A stretch of DNA of 64,000 nt from Clostridia bacterium (GTDB lineage: Bacteria; Bacillota; Clostridia; Oscillospirales; Oscillospiraceae). The stretch is from the NCBI GenBank assembly GCA_009929315.1, contig SAAS01000005.1, positions 124,001-188,000 of the forward strand, in the 5' to 3' direction. The notes below the pieces were generated by a model, which had not been told where the DNA came from, searched no databases, and saw only the letters and a program-made list of their open reading frames with translations. Positions 44,936 to 53,908 of this stretch are shown piece after piece. The position numbers were made by a program, and so were the translations under genes. The first letter of the stretch is position 1. Every line of letters starts with the position of its first letter.

Positions 44936-46513
44936 GTGAATATCGAATTAACCAGTATTTCTGATAATCTGAAAGATTTTTTGCCTGAACTTGTGATAAA
45001 TAGACCATTTGAGGCGATGGTTGCCTCAACATCCTATATTGATCAGAGTCTTGATTCATTTTCATCGGATGTTTTATATGTGCTTTATGCGTCAAAACTT
45101 ATCAGAGCTTCTTTTGGTGACACAACCGCAAATATATTGTGTATTGCCGACCAAAGCCTTCCTGCGTGGTTTTCCGAACTGCCGAATATAAACTATATTT
45201 ATCTTCACGAATCCGTGGAGTTCTGGAGAATTGAACGAATTTTTAGTGCTCTTGTCCAAAAGAAAAGCTCCTCAAAATTTGAGGAGTTAATCGATGCGCT
45301 GTATCGCGGAAAAGGAGTAAGTGCCATAGCCGATATTGGCTGCGATATTCTGGGAAATCCTATAACCATATTGGACACCAGTTATAAGCGATTGGCAACC
45401 TCATCAAACCTTGCTGTGGGAGATAACAAGCTGCTGGAGAACGCAAAAATCGGATATATGGACGAACAGACAATCCGCATTTTAAAATCCAGCAAACGTC
45501 TAAATATTATTTGCCAAAGTCAATACCCCGTTGTGTCAGGCCCAAGCGCTAATCATGAGCATGGTGTGGAAGTCGGTTATGGATGGATTGATTCATCGGT
45601 CAGGATTAACGGTACGGTAGTAGCCTATTTTGCTGTATATGGGATAAACAAACCGTTTGGCGAAAACGACGCGGAATGCGTCAATCAACTGGTCAAGCTG
45701 ACTTCAATAGAATTACAGAAAAATGAACACTTCATTCAAAATCACGGCGTAATGTATGAGTCTCTGCTTGTTGATTTAATAGAGCAAAGATTGACTGATC
45801 AAAAAATAATAACAAATCGCTTGCGAAGCCTCGATAAAACTTTAAATGAAGACTTGTACACAGTTATAGTCCAAAAAGCAGATAGTGAAAAAACCAATTT
45901 TCAGTTTTCTTCGGGTATGCAGTCTTCTCTTCGAATACTGATAAAAGACAGCATCTCTGTTTCTTACAAACAAGAAATTGTATTGTTGGTGAGCAGGAGA
46001 AAAGACGAAGCATTATTCTCAAACACAGAAGACGATCTTCTCCCCTTCTTGGAGCAAAATGGCCTTCGGATGGGAATAAGCAATGTGTTTTCAAATCCCG
46101 CGGAAATGCATAAGTATTATCTTCAGGCCAAAAAGAGTCTCGAACTGTCCAGAAAGCTGTCGGAGAACAGACTCGAATATTACAGCGCCTACATCATTTT
46201 TCATGCCCTTGAAATATGCGCCGAAAACATTGATTTGAGGGATTTCTGTCATCCGGGGTTGCTGAAAATGATTGAAAGCCCCGAACCTGCTGATCAGGAA
46301 CTTGTCCAAACACTGTATTTATATTTGTTCTATATGAAAGACATCCCTAAAATCACAAATGAATTGCATATTCATAAAAACACCTTGTTTTATCGCTTAA
46401 AGAAAATTAAAACTATGATTGGCGAAGAGTTTGACGAAGGTAACGCAGTATTTAACCTTATGTTTTCTTTTAAGCTTAAAGAATACGTTAAGAGCTTTGT
46501 GGAAGCCAATTAA
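44936..46513 (+). CDS. PucR/CdaR-family transcriptional regulator (first)
   Basis: 525-residue one-component regulator, start GTG 44936 with GGAGG ten bases upstream. An N-terminal sensory region (about 1-130), a GAF/purine-catabolism-like middle (about 130-270), then a C-terminal PucR-type HTH with LHIHKNTLFYRLKKIKTMIG near residue 490. Such proteins usually activate adjacent catabolic genes. It is divergent from the CoA-transferase/BKACE/diketone-hydrolase block across 229 bases, its probable target. Confidence 0.9.
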   Translation: MNIELTSISDNLKDFLPELVINRPFEAMVASTSYIDQSLDSFSSDVLYVLYASKLIRASFGDTTANILCIADQSLPAWFSELPNINYIYLHESVEFWRIERIFSALVQKKSSSKFEELIDALYRGKGVSAIADIGCDILGNPITILDTSYKRLATSSNLAVGDNKLLENAKIGYMDEQTIRILKSSKRLNIICQSQYPVVSGPSANHEHGVEVGYGWIDSSVRINGTVVAYFAVYGINKPFGENDAECVNQLVKLTSIELQKNEHFIQNHGVMYESLLVDLIEQRLTDQKIITNRLRSLDKTLNEDLYTVIVQKADSEKTNFQFSSGMQSSLRILIKDSISVSYKQEIVLLVSRRKDEALFSNTEDDLLPFLEQNGLRMGISNVFSNPAEMHKYYLQAKKSLELSRKLSENRLEYYSAYIIFHALEICAENIDLRDFCHPGLLKMIESPEPADQELVQTLYLYLFYMKDIPKITNELHIHKNTLFYRLKKIKTMIGEEFDEGNAVFNLMFSFKLKEYVKSFVEAN

Positions 46514-46622
46514 TAATTCGGCCGGAATGTCATGGAATCAGCGAAGTCATGCGCAAATCGGAGTTATAAAAACCTATAATTTTCCTAGAAATGTGTTTTG
46601 AAATCACTCTCTGCCAAAACAC

Positions 46623-46698
46623 AAGTGTGCCAATAGAGTTGTCATTCGTGATGGATTCCGCTATCCATCTATTTCAACTCTGTTGGCACACTTTTTGC
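46623..46698 (+). terminator. Large terminator hairpin after the first PucR-type gene
   Basis: Outer arms of 19 bases with one mismatch (46623-46641 and 46675-46693), an inner 7-bp stem (46650-46656 with 46663-46669) and a T5 tail. About 110 bases past the stop. Confidence 0.85.
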
Positions 46699-46782
46699 AA
46701 TCACCTTATGATATACGGTAATGAAACGCATTGATAAATATTTAATGTAGAGAGAATTTTGACATTACAATTTGCCGGGTTT

Positions 46783-47940
46783 TTATTGTTGCACCATCTG
46801 CTGTTTTTTAGGCGCAAGCGCGGCAAGAATTGCTATGACAAGCGCAACCGCAAAGAACACGGCTGTCACAAGGAAAGAAAACTTTACCGTTGTATTGCCT
46901 GAAAGCGTTCCTATAAGCTTGAAAAGGAACGGTGAAGCAAAGGAACCGATGTTAATAAAGCTCAGGCCAATAGCTATTGACAAGGGTACAGCGGCTTTTG
47001 GGGCCTTGAAAGTGATATTGAGCATGCAGTAAGGCAGCACAAATCCCGTTCCGAAACCTATGAATACAGCGCCCACATAAACAAGCGCTATGCTTTGCGC
47101 CATACTTAAAAGCATAAAGCCTATGGCGGTCACACACATCGCCGCAGCAATTAAATACCGTTTGAGCAGCGGGAGCAGCTTACCGAAAAATAGGGATACC
47201 AACAAGCCGCCCAAGGTCATCGCAGTGATTACCATTCCCGAAGTAGCCGGATTTCCGAGACTGTTTTTTTCAATCAAAAACGCGATATTGCTGTAAAAGC
47301 TGAACAGAAACAGCATATAGAGAAACATACCAACCGCTATAAGAAAAACAGGTTTATTCGGCGCCGACTTCTCAGTGGGAGATGTCTGGATTTTTGCCGG
47401 CTCGGGTAACTTAAAGAGTACTAATATAGCGACAATTGCACCAAGCGCATACACAAAAAAGGCATTGTGCCAATTTAACACGCATAGCAGGCCTGCCGCA
47501 AAGGTCAATACACTGGAGCCCAGGGAATTTGTCGCGGCTTGAAGTCCCATCATTCCCGCTCTTTCCGGTCCGTCAAAAAAGTCGGCGATTAGTCCGGTTG
47601 CAAAGGGCGTTATAAGACCGACGCCAATGCCGAAAATAGATCTTGAAATCATTATGCTCGCAAAGCTGTTTGTGAACGCGGGGGCTACGCCGCCCAGGGA
47701 AAGAAGAATTAGACCAACCATTACAAGCATTTTTTTGCCGAGCTTGTTTGATAAAACACCGGCAATCAAAGAGAACGGTATGATTAACAGGGATGGGAGT
47801 GAAATGATCATCTGTATGTTGCTACTGCTGACATCGGGAAAGGCTTTTGCAATATCCGCTAGCGCCGCCGACACGGACATTGCGCTGGACAGGAAAACGG
47901 ACAGGGACAAAATAGAAGCTTTCAACATTTTATTGTTCAT
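46783..47940 (-). CDS. MFS transporter
   Basis: 385-residue transporter with 12 predicted helices. The N-terminus and the motif LSNKLGKKMLVMVG (loop 2-3, the D-x2-G-R-K-like signature) are typical of the drug/sugar-exporter-like MFS (AraJ/YdhP-type). Position between the two PucR-regulated blocks suggests uptake or efflux of the pathway substrate. Confidence 0.87.
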   Translation of the reverse strand: MNNKMLKASILSLSVFLSSAMSVSAALADIAKAFPDVSSSNIQMIISLPSLLIIPFSLIAGVLSNKLGKKMLVMVGLILLSLGGVAPAFTNSFASIMISRSIFGIGVGLITPFATGLIADFFDGPERAGMMGLQAATNSLGSSVLTFAAGLLCVLNWHNAFFVYALGAIVAILVLFKLPEPAKIQTSPTEKSAPNKPVFLIAVGMFLYMLFLFSFYSNIAFLIEKNSLGNPATSGMVITAMTLGGLLVSLFFGKLLPLLKRYLIAAAMCVTAIGFMLLSMAQSIALVYVGAVFIGFGTGFVLPYCMLNITFKAPKAAVPLSIAIGLSFINIGSFASPFLFKLIGTLSGNTTVKFSFLVTAVFFAVALVIAILAALAPKKQQMVQQ

Positions 47941-48080
47941 TGTATCACTCTTTTCGATTCATTATATTTCAGGAACCGTCCCGAGAGCAGGCCTGTCTAT
48001 CGGAAACCCCTCGCGCTCAGGGTTTCTCAAGTGTTCTGCCGCGCCTTAACGAAATATGCTGTCTGCATCTCATTCATAAG

Positions 48081-48413
48081 TCAAAACCGCGCATTTTTAC
48101 ACATCGGAGAATCAGTCGTATTCAGATATCCCGCCTGCCAAGCCGAAAGCGCGTCGCGGGTCAAGCCAAGCACATCTCGTGTAATTTTGATGCCGGACTT
48201 GCGTACGCTGGCCTCGCTTTTGTGATCCATACTGCCGCAAATTAGCAAATCAACGCCCGCTGACTTCAGCTTTTCAAACACTGTGCTTAAGTCAGCGTGC
48301 AGGTCGGGAAGCCGAGTTTGGTCACCGTCTTGCGCGTCGAATATCTCAAAACAGCACACATCTTCAAAATAGCGTGTTACGCTGCCCTCGGTCGATGCTA
48401 TCGCAATTCGCAT
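48081..48413 (-). CDS. NifX/NafY-like (dinitrogenase Fe-Mo cofactor domain) protein
   Basis: 110-residue single-domain protein: MRIAIASTEGSVTRYFEDVCCFEIFD, then AGVDLLICGSMDHKSEASVRKSGI, the fold of NifX/NifB-C-terminal and related small proteins. Nothing else of nitrogenase is present. It is immediately downstream of the molybdenum hydroxylase genes, so a role in handling the Mo or Fe-S cofactor is conceivable. AAGAAGG precedes the ATG. Confidence 0.82.
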   Translation of the reverse strand: MRIAIASTEGSVTRYFEDVCCFEIFDAQDGDQTRLPDLHADLSTVFEKLKSAGVDLLICGSMDHKSEASVRKSGIKITRDVLGLTRDALSAWQAGYLNTTDSPMCKNARF

Positions 48414-48434
48414 GAGCGGACCTTCTTTCCGCGC

Positions 48435-48465
48435 GGGGGGATGCCGCTTTCACGGCATCTCCCCC
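48435..48465. repeat. GC-rich hairpin between hydroxylase and NifX-like genes
   Basis: About 12 pairs with one wobble (48435-48446 with 48453-48464) and a six-base loop, no T-run. On the minus strand it separates the FAD subunit from the NifX-like gene, so it may be an mRNA processing, stability or partial termination element. Confidence 0.5.
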
Positions 48466-48478
48466 GTTCTTATGATAA

Positions 48479-50848
48479 TTATTTACCTGCACCCTCTACA
48501 AAGCGCTCAACAAGCGCCCTTGCCTGGGTAATCTTGTACTGATTTTTTCTCAGCGGAACAACGCCCTTGACAGCAAGCTCTCCGGCTTGCTTGACTAGCT
48601 CTGCGGTGGGAGTCTTACCCTCGAGCAGCTTTTCAACCTTGCCAAGCTCCACGGGAACCGGAGCTACTCCGCCCAGCACTATGCGCGCGTCATGGAACCT
48701 TCCGTCCTTCAGCTTGTAAGCGGTTGCTAAACTTACGATTGCAAAGTCGACAGCATCGCGTACACGCAGTTTTTCATAATGCGTTTCATAGTCTTCCATA
48801 TCTGGCACAATTACGGCTTTTACAAGTTCGCCTTGCTCCAACATATCAGAGACCTTGAGTTTGGTGGTAAACAGTTCCTTTGCCTTGATTGTTCTGCTCG
48901 TTGTAACGATATCGGCATCAAAAGCTATAAGCACCGGAGTTATATCCGAGGCGTTTACGGAGTAGCAGCCGCAGTTCATGCAGCGCCCTGCCTCTTTTGC
49001 GGTTTCCTCCTTGCTGAGGGAAACTGCGTCCTCTTTGTCAAGGCTGCGTTGTCCGAGCGGTACCTCTTTGAGCTTTACGGATTCCTTTACAGCAACGGAC
49101 TCCGCATCGCAGCTCAGGAATTCGGAGCCTTTGACTCCGCGCTCGAAGGGGAAGCCCAAATCGCGGCTCATGTGCTTCGCCGCAGCGGAGCCCGCCGCAA
49201 TCGCTCTAACCGCAAGATTGGGACCCGTCACCGCATCTCCGCCGCCGTATACGTTTGGCAGATTGGTCTTAAAGGACTCCTGATTAACTTCGATAAGACC
49301 GCGCTGAGATTTAATTTTTTCAGCATATTTGTTACCTAGGAAGTCCAGATCGACACGCTGGCCGGTGGCGAGAATTATGCTGTCCGCTTCAATAATTGTT
49401 TTATCTGCCTCATCATACTTGGGGCTGAAGCGACGGTTCTCGTCAAATACCGAAGTGCAGGCTTTGGTCTCGAGGCCTATGACCTTGCCGTTTTTTTCAA
49501 CTACCTTTGAAAGACCGCGGGAGTTGATTATTGTAACTCCCTCTTCCTTTGCGCGTTCGATTTCTTCTGAGGTGGCCGGCATTTCGCTTTCCTTCTCAAG
49601 GCAGACAAGAGTAACGTTTTTGGCACCCAGTCTGACCGCGGTCAGCGCGACGTCCATTGCAACGTTACCGCCGCCGCAGACGAGAACATTGTTGCCGAAC
49701 TGTGCAACCTTCTTGAGGTACTTATTGACTTCCACAAGGAAGTCCAAACCGAACATTGTAAGGTTTTCGCCGTCAATGCCCAGAATCGGCTGTTTCCAAG
49801 CTCCCGTAGCCAAGTAGACACTGTCGTATCCCGAGATGATAGCATCCATAGAAATGTCCGCTCCGACAGTCTTGCCCAAATCGAACTTGACTCCCATGCC
49901 CTCGAGAGCCGCCACAAAATCATCCACATAATGTTTCGGCAGACGATAATGGGGAATGCCATACATCAAAACACCGCCGGCCTTTTCCATCTTATCAATA
50001 ACGGTCACGCTGTGCCCTTGCTTGCGCATAAAATACGCGCAGGTCAAGCCGCTGGGACCGGCACCGATTACGGCAAGCTTTTTGCCTGTTTCTGTTTTTG
50101 GAGCAGGATAGAATTTGCCGATGTCTGCCAGAATATAGTCGCCCATGCTTCGCTCCACAGCGTGAATGTTAACACAGTCTCCGTTGCCGAGTTGATTGCA
50201 TTTGTCCTGGCAGGGATGGGGGCAGATGCGAGAGGTAATCATGGGCATGGGATTAACCTCCATGATTATTTCCGCAGCGCCGTCATAGTCTCCAGCACGA
50301 AGTTTTTCCATATAGGCCGGAATATCCGTGCCCGCAGGACATTCGCGTGTGCAGGGTGTTATTCCGGCCTTCATGCCGCCGAAAATGGAGTGATAGCGAT
50401 TGTCTCCATGCACCGCATAGCATTCCGCGCCGCCCTTGCGCTGGCAAAGGAAGCGTCCGCCGCCCTCGTGCGGATAACGGTAATACCAGCAGCGGACGTC
50501 CTGACAGACATTTCCGCCGACTGTGCCGGTGTTTCGTACAATTGAGGTGGCGACCGAGTGAGCCGCCTGAGCCATAGCCGGAGCCTTTTTCAAGATAATT
50601 TGTGAATCAACGACGTCGGCAAGCTTTGTCAGCGCACCGATTTCTATTGTTCCGCCATTGTCCTTGATCCCTTCACCCTCAGATATTTCCTTTAGGTCAA
50701 TTACGGCTTCGGGATATTCGGGAAGAATCGCTTTGCTCATGGTTCCGAACAAATCGGTACCTCCGGCAACAACCACATTCTTTCCCTGTTTAAGCAGTTC
50801 AGACGCCTCTTCAAAGGTTTTCGATGTGTAGTGTTCAAATGTTTTCAT
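48479..50848 (-). CDS. FAD subunit of molybdenum hydroxylase with inserted GltD-like oxidoreductase
   Basis: 789 residues. Residues 1-160 are the N-terminal half of a molybdopterin-dehydrogenase FAD domain (VVVAGGTDLFG, RNTGTVGGNVCQDVRC) with four Cys (115, 120, 135, 143) placed like the extra 4Fe-4S cluster of 4-hydroxybenzoyl-CoA reductase beta subunit. About 160-630 is a GltD-like module: Fe-S cysteines CTRECPAG (166, 170) and CPHPCQDKC, FAD loop IGAGPSGL, NAD(P) loop CGGGNVAMD and YGGGDAVTG. About 635-789 resumes the FAD domain and ends in the CO-dehydrogenase flavoprotein C-terminal fold. The insert should couple the hydroxylase to NAD(P)H or ferredoxin. GGAGGTG precedes the ATG. Confidence 0.9.
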   Translation of the reverse strand: MKTFEHYTSKTFEEASELLKQGKNVVVAGGTDLFGTMSKAILPEYPEAVIDLKEISEGEGIKDNGGTIEIGALTKLADVVDSQIILKKAPAMAQAAHSVATSIVRNTGTVGGNVCQDVRCWYYRYPHEGGGRFLCQRKGGAECYAVHGDNRYHSIFGGMKAGITPCTRECPAGTDIPAYMEKLRAGDYDGAAEIIMEVNPMPMITSRICPHPCQDKCNQLGNGDCVNIHAVERSMGDYILADIGKFYPAPKTETGKKLAVIGAGPSGLTCAYFMRKQGHSVTVIDKMEKAGGVLMYGIPHYRLPKHYVDDFVAALEGMGVKFDLGKTVGADISMDAIISGYDSVYLATGAWKQPILGIDGENLTMFGLDFLVEVNKYLKKVAQFGNNVLVCGGGNVAMDVALTAVRLGAKNVTLVCLEKESEMPATSEEIERAKEEGVTIINSRGLSKVVEKNGKVIGLETKACTSVFDENRRFSPKYDEADKTIIEADSIILATGQRVDLDFLGNKYAEKIKSQRGLIEVNQESFKTNLPNVYGGGDAVTGPNLAVRAIAAGSAAAKHMSRDLGFPFERGVKGSEFLSCDAESVAVKESVKLKEVPLGQRSLDKEDAVSLSKEETAKEAGRCMNCGCYSVNASDITPVLIAFDADIVTTSRTIKAKELFTTKLKVSDMLEQGELVKAVIVPDMEDYETHYEKLRVRDAVDFAIVSLATAYKLKDGRFHDARIVLGGVAPVPVELGKVEKLLEGKTPTAELVKQAGELAVKGVVPLRKNQYKITQARALVERFVEGAGK

Positions 50849-50864
50849 TTTAATTCACCTCCGT

Positions 50865-53147
50865 TTAGGCTTTTCCGAGAGCCGCGAGAACCGCTCTCGG
50901 ATGTGCGGGATATGCGCAGAACTCTTTGCCAATCGCATTGGAAATAGCCATCATCATGGAAGCGGGTCCGGGAGCACCTGAAATCTCACCGAAACCGACA
51001 GCCTTGAAGCGCGAAACCTCGGGATGGTCCTCCTCGACATTGAATTCAAACGGAGGGAACTCATTGAAGGGTCTCCACTTGTAGTCAATAAGATTGCTCG
51101 TCAAAACATGTCCTGTGTATTCGTCAAGGACAGATTCCTCAAGCATACCGGTGTCTGCGGCGGCGGCGCCGAAGCCGCCCTGAGCCTGCATTTCAAGCGT
51201 CGCGGGGTCAATAATCTGGCCGACATCCGTACCGACAAGAACCTTCAGCAGCTTGCATATGCCTGTGTCCTTATCCACTTCGACCTCGGAAAAATAGATG
51301 CAGAAATTGGACTTGCTGTAATCGGATTTCCATGTTCCGTGACCGGTAATTGTCAGGCCGAACGCGTCAAGGCAGCCGAACCAAGGCACTCTGTTTTCCG
51401 GTGCGGAGAGCATATATACTAATCCGTCAGTTGTCGTAAGTTCCTCGGGTGTGCAGTGGAAGACGTTCCTCGCCGCGTTTTCAAGCAGCTGCCGTCTTGC
51501 GTCTTCGGCCGCTCTTGTCACAGCTTCGCCGGTAGTCAGGGTTGAGCAGGAACCTGCCGGGCCAAAGTCGTAAGGAGCTATGGTTGTGTCTCCGCCCTTG
51601 ACAATGACCTTTGCAGCGTCAATATCCAAAACGTCAGCTACATATTTTCGGAGGTTACTCGCCTGACCCATGCCGCTCTCGGTTATGGAGTTGTGAAGAT
51701 AGACATCTCCGTTGCCTTCAAGGCGGACATACGCTTCAGCCTGGTCCTCGCCAACATCGGCATTGCCGTGAACCGAAACGCCGACGCCGACAGCTTTATT
51801 GCCGTATTCGCGAGTCGGAACATACCAGCCCTTCCACTTGTCCTTCCAGCCGAATTTTTCGCCGGAGGTACGCATTACATGGGAATAATCCTGTTCTTTG
51901 CAGTCGTACCAATGACTGTCGCGCCAGATCCAGCCGTCACCGGTCTGGGCAAAATTGTTGATACAAAATTCAAGCGGATCAATATCTGCTTTTTTCACGG
52001 CTTTCATAACCAGAGGCATGAAAGCACACTTTATCTCCTGTCCGCCAAAGCCGCGAACAGAGGCCGTTTGCACATGGTTTGTCATAACGACATCGCCATG
52101 AACCTCCCAGTTTTTGCATTTTCCGAAGGCAACCTGCATTTCACCGAGACCTACACCGAGCTGTATCTGACCGACTCCGTTTATTGCGCCGCAGTCCAGA
52201 TAAACTGTGCCTTCGGCGGCGTGGAGCAAGCCGTCCTTTAGCCCGACTTTTGATTCGGAGTAAATACCGATGCGCATATCATGGACGAGCAGCTGCTCCG
52301 CTTTAGTCAGGAACATCTTTACGGGACGATGTGTAGCGGCTGAAAGCGCACTGCAATATGAAGCGGTTGTTTCCATGCATGACTTGTTGCCGAAGGAACC
52401 TCCGACGTTGAACGATTTTACATCGGTCGGCATACGCGATTTGATTTGGAAGAACATCTGTTCGGTGTGCGGTGCCTGAATGGTGCCGTAAAGCTGAATT
52501 CTGCCGTCATGGATGAAGCTTGTAATTCCGGGAGGCTCAATTGCGGCGGGAGAGCCGAATTTATCGTATGTATATGTCCCTGTTTCAATGATATCGCATT
52601 CTTCAAATGCTTTGTTTACGTCGCCTCTGTGAAGCGAGGTCATCATTTTCTCTCCGGAGATTTCCAAGTCCGGAATCTTATTTCCCGGAAACACAGGGTA
52701 TAGCTGAGGAGCTTCCGGCTTCGCAGAATCCTGAGAATAATACACAGGCTCGAGCTGCTCATATTCTATCTTGATTAAATCAGCCGCTTCCATAGCTATT
52801 TCTTTGGTGTCGGCGGCAATAATAGCAACAGCCTCGCCGACATAATTGACAACCTGTTCCAAAATCGGAATCGCGGGGGGCAAACCAAGTCCCCACTGAT
52901 CCACCGGCGCAGGGACGTTTTTGTATGTGATAACCGCCCTGACGCCGCGCATTGCCTCAGCTTCGCTGGTATCTATGAATGTTATGCGCGCGTGGGGATA
53001 CGGGCTGCCCAGACGATATCCGTAAAGCACATCCTTGAGCTTAAAGTCGTCAAAGAAAGTTGCATGCCCCGTAACGATATCTTTCGCGTCGGCACGAACC
53101 AAATTTTTTCCTATGTTGCGATACTCAACTTTTTCTCTGGAGCTCAT
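50865..53147 (-). CDS. Molybdopterin-binding catalytic subunit of xanthine dehydrogenase-family hydroxylase
   Basis: 760-residue large subunit. Aldehyde oxidase/xanthine dehydrogenase a/b hammerhead domain (about 18-125, DFKLKDVLYGYRLGSPYPHA), then the molybdenum-cofactor-binding domain with VGGSFGNKS (about 245), RGFGGQEIK, QASNLRKYVADVL and the C-terminal GFGEISGAPG carrying the catalytic Glu. Aromatic N-heterocycles, aldehydes or benzoyl-CoA are substrates in the family; the Phe and Arg that mark xanthine enzymes could not be confirmed. Its ATG overlaps the TGA of the 2Fe-2S gene. Confidence 0.92.
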   Translation of the reverse strand: MSSREKVEYRNIGKNLVRADAKDIVTGHATFFDDFKLKDVLYGYRLGSPYPHARITFIDTSEAEAMRGVRAVITYKNVPAPVDQWGLGLPPAIPILEQVVNYVGEAVAIIAADTKEIAMEAADLIKIEYEQLEPVYYSQDSAKPEAPQLYPVFPGNKIPDLEISGEKMMTSLHRGDVNKAFEECDIIETGTYTYDKFGSPAAIEPPGITSFIHDGRIQLYGTIQAPHTEQMFFQIKSRMPTDVKSFNVGGSFGNKSCMETTASYCSALSAATHRPVKMFLTKAEQLLVHDMRIGIYSESKVGLKDGLLHAAEGTVYLDCGAINGVGQIQLGVGLGEMQVAFGKCKNWEVHGDVVMTNHVQTASVRGFGGQEIKCAFMPLVMKAVKKADIDPLEFCINNFAQTGDGWIWRDSHWYDCKEQDYSHVMRTSGEKFGWKDKWKGWYVPTREYGNKAVGVGVSVHGNADVGEDQAEAYVRLEGNGDVYLHNSITESGMGQASNLRKYVADVLDIDAAKVIVKGGDTTIAPYDFGPAGSCSTLTTGEAVTRAAEDARRQLLENAARNVFHCTPEELTTTDGLVYMLSAPENRVPWFGCLDAFGLTITGHGTWKSDYSKSNFCIYFSEVEVDKDTGICKLLKVLVGTDVGQIIDPATLEMQAQGGFGAAAADTGMLEESVLDEYTGHVLTSNLIDYKWRPFNEFPPFEFNVEEDHPEVSRFKAVGFGEISGAPGPASMMMAISNAIGKEFCAYPAHPRAVLAALGKA

Positions 53148-53668
53148 GCTTTTATCCCCCCTTCATTAGTGAGTTTTTCCGAAACCGCCATGATTGCATC
53201 AAGAGCGTGATACTGGCTGATGCAGCGACACATATTGCCCGAAAGCGCATCTTCAACTTCTTTTCTGTCAGGATGGGGATTTTTTATAAAAAGCCCCTTT
53301 GCCGCCATGATAATTCCGGGTGTGCAGAAACCGCATTGGAACGCGTAATAGTCGATGAACGCCTGCTGAATCGGATCAAGCTCTCCGGTTACAGGGTCCT
53401 GCAGCCCCTCAATCGTTACAACATCCTTTCCGTCGCACTCGACGGTCAGAGTAATGCAGCTCGAAACAGCCCTGTTGTTTAATAGCACCGTACAGGCGCC
53501 GCAGGCGCCTTCTCCGCAGGCTATTTTTGTGCCGGTAAGATTTAGCCTTTCACGCAAGGTAGTCGCCAGTGTCTCCTCCGGGGGAATCGCGCCGTTTATT
53601 TTGCGCGTGCTAACCAAGAACTCGTATTGCTCGCCGTTAATTGCTATATGAATCAGTTTTCCATCCAT
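53144..53668 (-). CDS. 2Fe-2S subunit of molybdenum hydroxylase
   Basis: 174 residues from ATG 53668, ten bases after AAGGAGGTG. The plant-type ferredoxin domain has Cys51, 56, 59 and 71 (CGEGACGAC); the helical domain has CGFC (112, 115) and CRC (147, 149). All eight ligands of the two clusters are present. It is the first gene of the operon 2Fe-2S, Mo, FAD subunit, NifX-like, divergent from the second PucR-type gene. Confidence 0.95.
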   Translation of the reverse strand: MDGKLIHIAINGEQYEFLVSTRKINGAIPPEETLATTLRERLNLTGTKIACGEGACGACTVLLNNRAVSSCITLTVECDGKDVVTIEGLQDPVTGELDPIQQAFIDYYAFQCGFCTPGIIMAAKGLFIKNPHPDRKEVEDALSGNMCRCISQYHALDAIMAVSEKLTNEGGIKA

Positions 53669-53818
53669 TGCAATCTTACACCTCCTTATTAGATTCGGCA
53701 CTTTCACTATTTCATAGTTCAGTTTAATACACAATGTATGTGAATTTGTTTTAAACTTAACGCTTTGTTAACCAGTTTGACTTAATTGATAAATTAATGG
53801 CAATTTTTGTGGAACAGC

Positions 53819-53848
53819 TTGAAACCGCGCTTCCTTTTGTGCTATAGT
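53819..53848 (+). promoter_or_regulatory. Promoter of the second PucR-type gene
   Basis: TTGAAA (53819-53824), 18-base spacer, TATAGT (53843-53848). The -10 lies in TTGTGCTATAG, an 11-base string also present at the first PucR-type promoter. Confidence 0.65.
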
Positions 53849-53908
53849 AAAAAAAGAACAGCGACTATTTGTGATTTAACATAACATGAGAATAGGTGAG
53901 TTGTCCTT

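Noticed and set aside
50865..53668. Naming the hydroxylase xanthine dehydrogenase
   Set aside because: PucR-type regulators suggest purines, but no other purine genes are near and neighbours handle beta-keto acids; substrate residues could not be confirmed.
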